Positions 62,585 to 64,000 of a stretch of DNA of 64,000 nt are shown piece by piece (positions within the stretch are counted from its first letter, which is position 1; the number at the start of each line of letters is the position of its first letter). Location of the stretch: the NCBI RefSeq assembly GCF_900103035.1, contig NZ_FMWO01000048.1, forward strand, positions 186,001 through 250,000. The letters are read 5' to 3'. Made by a program: the position numbers and the translations under genes. Source of the DNA: Nitrosomonas mobilis (GTDB lineage Bacteria; Pseudomonadota; Gammaproteobacteria; Burkholderiales; Nitrosomonadaceae). Below the pieces are notes generated by a model, which had not been told where the DNA came from, searched no databases, and saw nothing but the letters and a program-made list of their open reading frames with translations.

Positions 62585-63778
62585 TTAGGGTAGTCGAGGG
62601 CGGTTCTCTGCCAACTGTTTTTTGATTTTTCGTGCGATTTTTCCCGCTTCCAGACGGATTTCGCGTAACTGCCCACTCAGGGGATTGACGTGCCCGATAA
62701 AGTACAGGCGAGGTGCATCCGAAAATTCCTGTTCCCCTAGGACCACCGGCCGATCATCCGGGCTGGTAATACCGGGAATCTGGATCAATTTCGTAAGACC
62801 AGTCCGAAAACCTGTTCCAGCAACGATCACATCTACGTTTAGGGCTATTTCATTTTGCTGATCGCTAGGTTTCGCTTCGACGGAATTGAGTGCATGTACA
62901 GTCTGCCCTTCAATTTTTCTGATCGGGCCAACTACCCGAATACGCCCCGCTCGGATATCGTCCACAAAGGGATAATAGAGAATTGGTACAACCTGGGTTC
63001 TGGCGAACTGCTGCGACACCCGAGTGACAGGAAAGGGGAGGCCGTATTGCGTCAAATTACCTATGAACAGTCGCCGTAAAACATACAGAAGGCCATCAAC
63101 CCATGCGGCTGGCAGATATCGCGTTGCAAGGCCAATCCCTACCAGTGGAATGCCAAAGATGCTTTTGGGAAGGATGTGGGGCGGCGTTCTGACAGAGAGG
63201 GTGACCGATTTCGCGTGCTCGGCGAGTCGGCTTGCAATTTCGGCGGCTGAATTACCACTACCGACAACCAATACATTCTTTCCCGCATAGGTCTTGGCAT
63301 GCTTGAATTTTGAGGAATGGATGATTTCACCGGAAAAGGTTTCCGCTCCTACCCATTCCGGGGTAACGGGGGTATGTGCTCCTCCTGTCGCAACGACCAC
63401 TGCTAGTGACTCAAATTTTTTACCATCATGGCTAGTGATAGACCAGGTATCGCGTAGGCGATCATATTCGACTTTCTCAATATTGATCCCGGTTTTAACC
63501 GTGAAGCCTCCTCGTTCAGGAAATGTTTCGAGAATACGCACAACCTCGTCACGTGAAGGCCAGCTACCGGCCGAGCGAGGAATCGGACTCCCGGGAAGCC
63601 GCGATAAGGCGCGCCCCGAATTCAGACGCAGACCGTCATAATGATTACGCCAGACATCTCCAACCGCAGCGGTTTTCTCCAGCACTAACGGATTGAGTCC
63701 AAGTCTTTTTAATTCATATGCTGCCGATAATCCCGCTGGACCAGCCCCAATTACCGCGACATCATGCACTCCGCTCAT
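62585..63778 (-). CDS. FMO-type flavoprotein monooxygenase
   Basis: A 397-residue FAD/NADPH oxygenase. The FAD motif GAGPAGLSAAYEL lies near 11-23, the FMO-like motif FSGEIIHSSKF near 147-157, and the NADPH motif VGSGNSAAE near 172-180. It resembles flavin-containing and YUCCA-like monooxygenases, and CzcO-like proteins. The start overlaps the stop of the upstream OsmC-type gene by four bases (ATGA). Confidence 0.85.
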   Translation of the reverse strand: MSGVHDVAVIGAGPAGLSAAYELKRLGLNPLVLEKTAAVGDVWRNHYDGLRLNSGRALSRLPGSPIPRSAGSWPSRDEVVRILETFPERGGFTVKTGINIEKVEYDRLRDTWSITSHDGKKFESLAVVVATGGAHTPVTPEWVGAETFSGEIIHSSKFKHAKTYAGKNVLVVGSGNSAAEIASRLAEHAKSVTLSVRTPPHILPKSIFGIPLVGIGLATRYLPAAWVDGLLYVLRRLFIGNLTQYGLPFPVTRVSQQFARTQVVPILYYPFVDDIRAGRIRVVGPIRKIEGQTVHALNSVEAKPSDQQNEIALNVDVIVAGTGFRTGLTKLIQIPGITSPDDRPVVLGEQEFSDAPRLYFIGHVNPLSGQLREIRLEAGKIARKIKKQLAENRPRLP

Positions 63779-64000
63779 CTTTGTTCCCCTTCTTGCGAGT
63801 GTGAGAACTCACTGTTGCGTTCGTTCTCCTTGCAGATGATCTCAATATCAAGTGGTACCGGGCGGATTATCGTATCTGGAATGGGCGCAGTTTTTAGTAG
63901 TTTGGTTAGAATCTCTTTCACATCTTCTGGGGAAGAATCTGTTCGGATATCCACTGTTATCCCGATGTTCTCAAACCCGGGATTGCCGGTTTCAAGACCA
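63775..64000 (-). CDS. OsmC-family protein, C-terminal part (partial)
   Basis: The minus-strand frame entering from the right edge encodes 74 residues ending at a TGA that overlaps the monooxygenase start. Segments SSPEDVKEILTKLL and TAPIPDTIIRPV resemble the last third of OsmC/Ohr-fold peroxide-handling proteins. The N-terminal part and the first catalytic cysteine lie outside the window. Confidence 0.65.
   Translation of the reverse strand, partial: GLETGNPGFENIGITVDIRTDSSPEDVKEILTKLLKTAPIPDTIIRPVPLDIEIICKENERNSEFSHSQEGEQR

Noticed and set aside
1-64000. CRISPR array, tRNA, rRNA, phage or intact insertion sequence
   Set aside because: No regularly spaced repeats, tRNA-like cloverleaf, integrase, phage structural gene or transposase was recognised on either strand.

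Overview
The window looks like chromosomal DNA of a Gram-negative betaproteobacterium, most likely an ammonia oxidiser related to Nitrosomonas. That placement is an inference. It rests on the gene content (exosortase/PEP-CTERM-associated genes, a urea transporter, NorD, a cytochrome c'-like protein, bacterioferritin with its ferredoxin), on the betaproteobacterial order ZapB-like / zapA / 6S RNA / EVE, and on moderate base composition. No rRNA, tRNA, CRISPR array or intact insertion sequence was seen.

Layout. 1-7 kb: lytic transglycosylase MltD, a FeeM-like exosortase-associated acyltransferase, a LolA-like protein, an ABC ATPase with a DUF1302-type outer-membrane protein but no permease, and a LemA/GIDE pair. 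7-14 kb: a Sel1-repeat protein, an alpha/beta hydrolase, bfd-bfr iron storage behind a probable Fur box, an RpfE-type protein, a degenerate EAL protein and purC. 14-19 kb: a three-gene operon of a PstS-like periplasmic protein, a porin and a large GGDEF-EAL protein. 18.8-26.4 kb: an exosortase-associated cluster on the minus strand (second FeeM-like acyltransferase, asparagine-synthetase-like enzyme lacking Cys2, group IV decarboxylase, acyl-CoA ligase, sigma-54 activator PrsR). 26.4-32.1 kb: a minus-strand run of cytochrome c', penicillin acylase, DUF1499, a short LOV blue-light protein, an SRPBCC protein and an NDH-2-like flavoprotein. 32.6 kb: dapF.

33.7-45.3 kb holds the most striking block: a compact secretion or pilus system on the plus strand. 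It has a major pseudopilin, GspF, GspE, PilM/N/O/P-like platform proteins, a TPR-bearing lipoprotein secretin with a C-terminal cohesin-like domain, three more pseudopilin-like proteins and a TPR lipoprotein. It mixes type II secretion and type IV pilus architecture and carries no prepilin peptidase.

45.4-57 kb is mostly housekeeping: orphan NorD, DUF3422, TauE/SafE, EVE, 6S RNA, zapA, a ZapB-like coiled coil, nadB, ilvE, a zinc-finger protein, a phosphohexomutase and nadE (with a perfect 16-bp hairpin just before its start). 57-64 kb is more accessory: an unknown membrane protein, a TPR protein, a urea transporter with an unknown membrane partner, and an OsmC / flavin monooxygenase / TetR cassette running off the right edge.

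Four copies of a MITE-like repeat of about 104-141 bp are scattered in the first 25 kb. Two of them supply the last codons and the stop codon of neighbouring genes.
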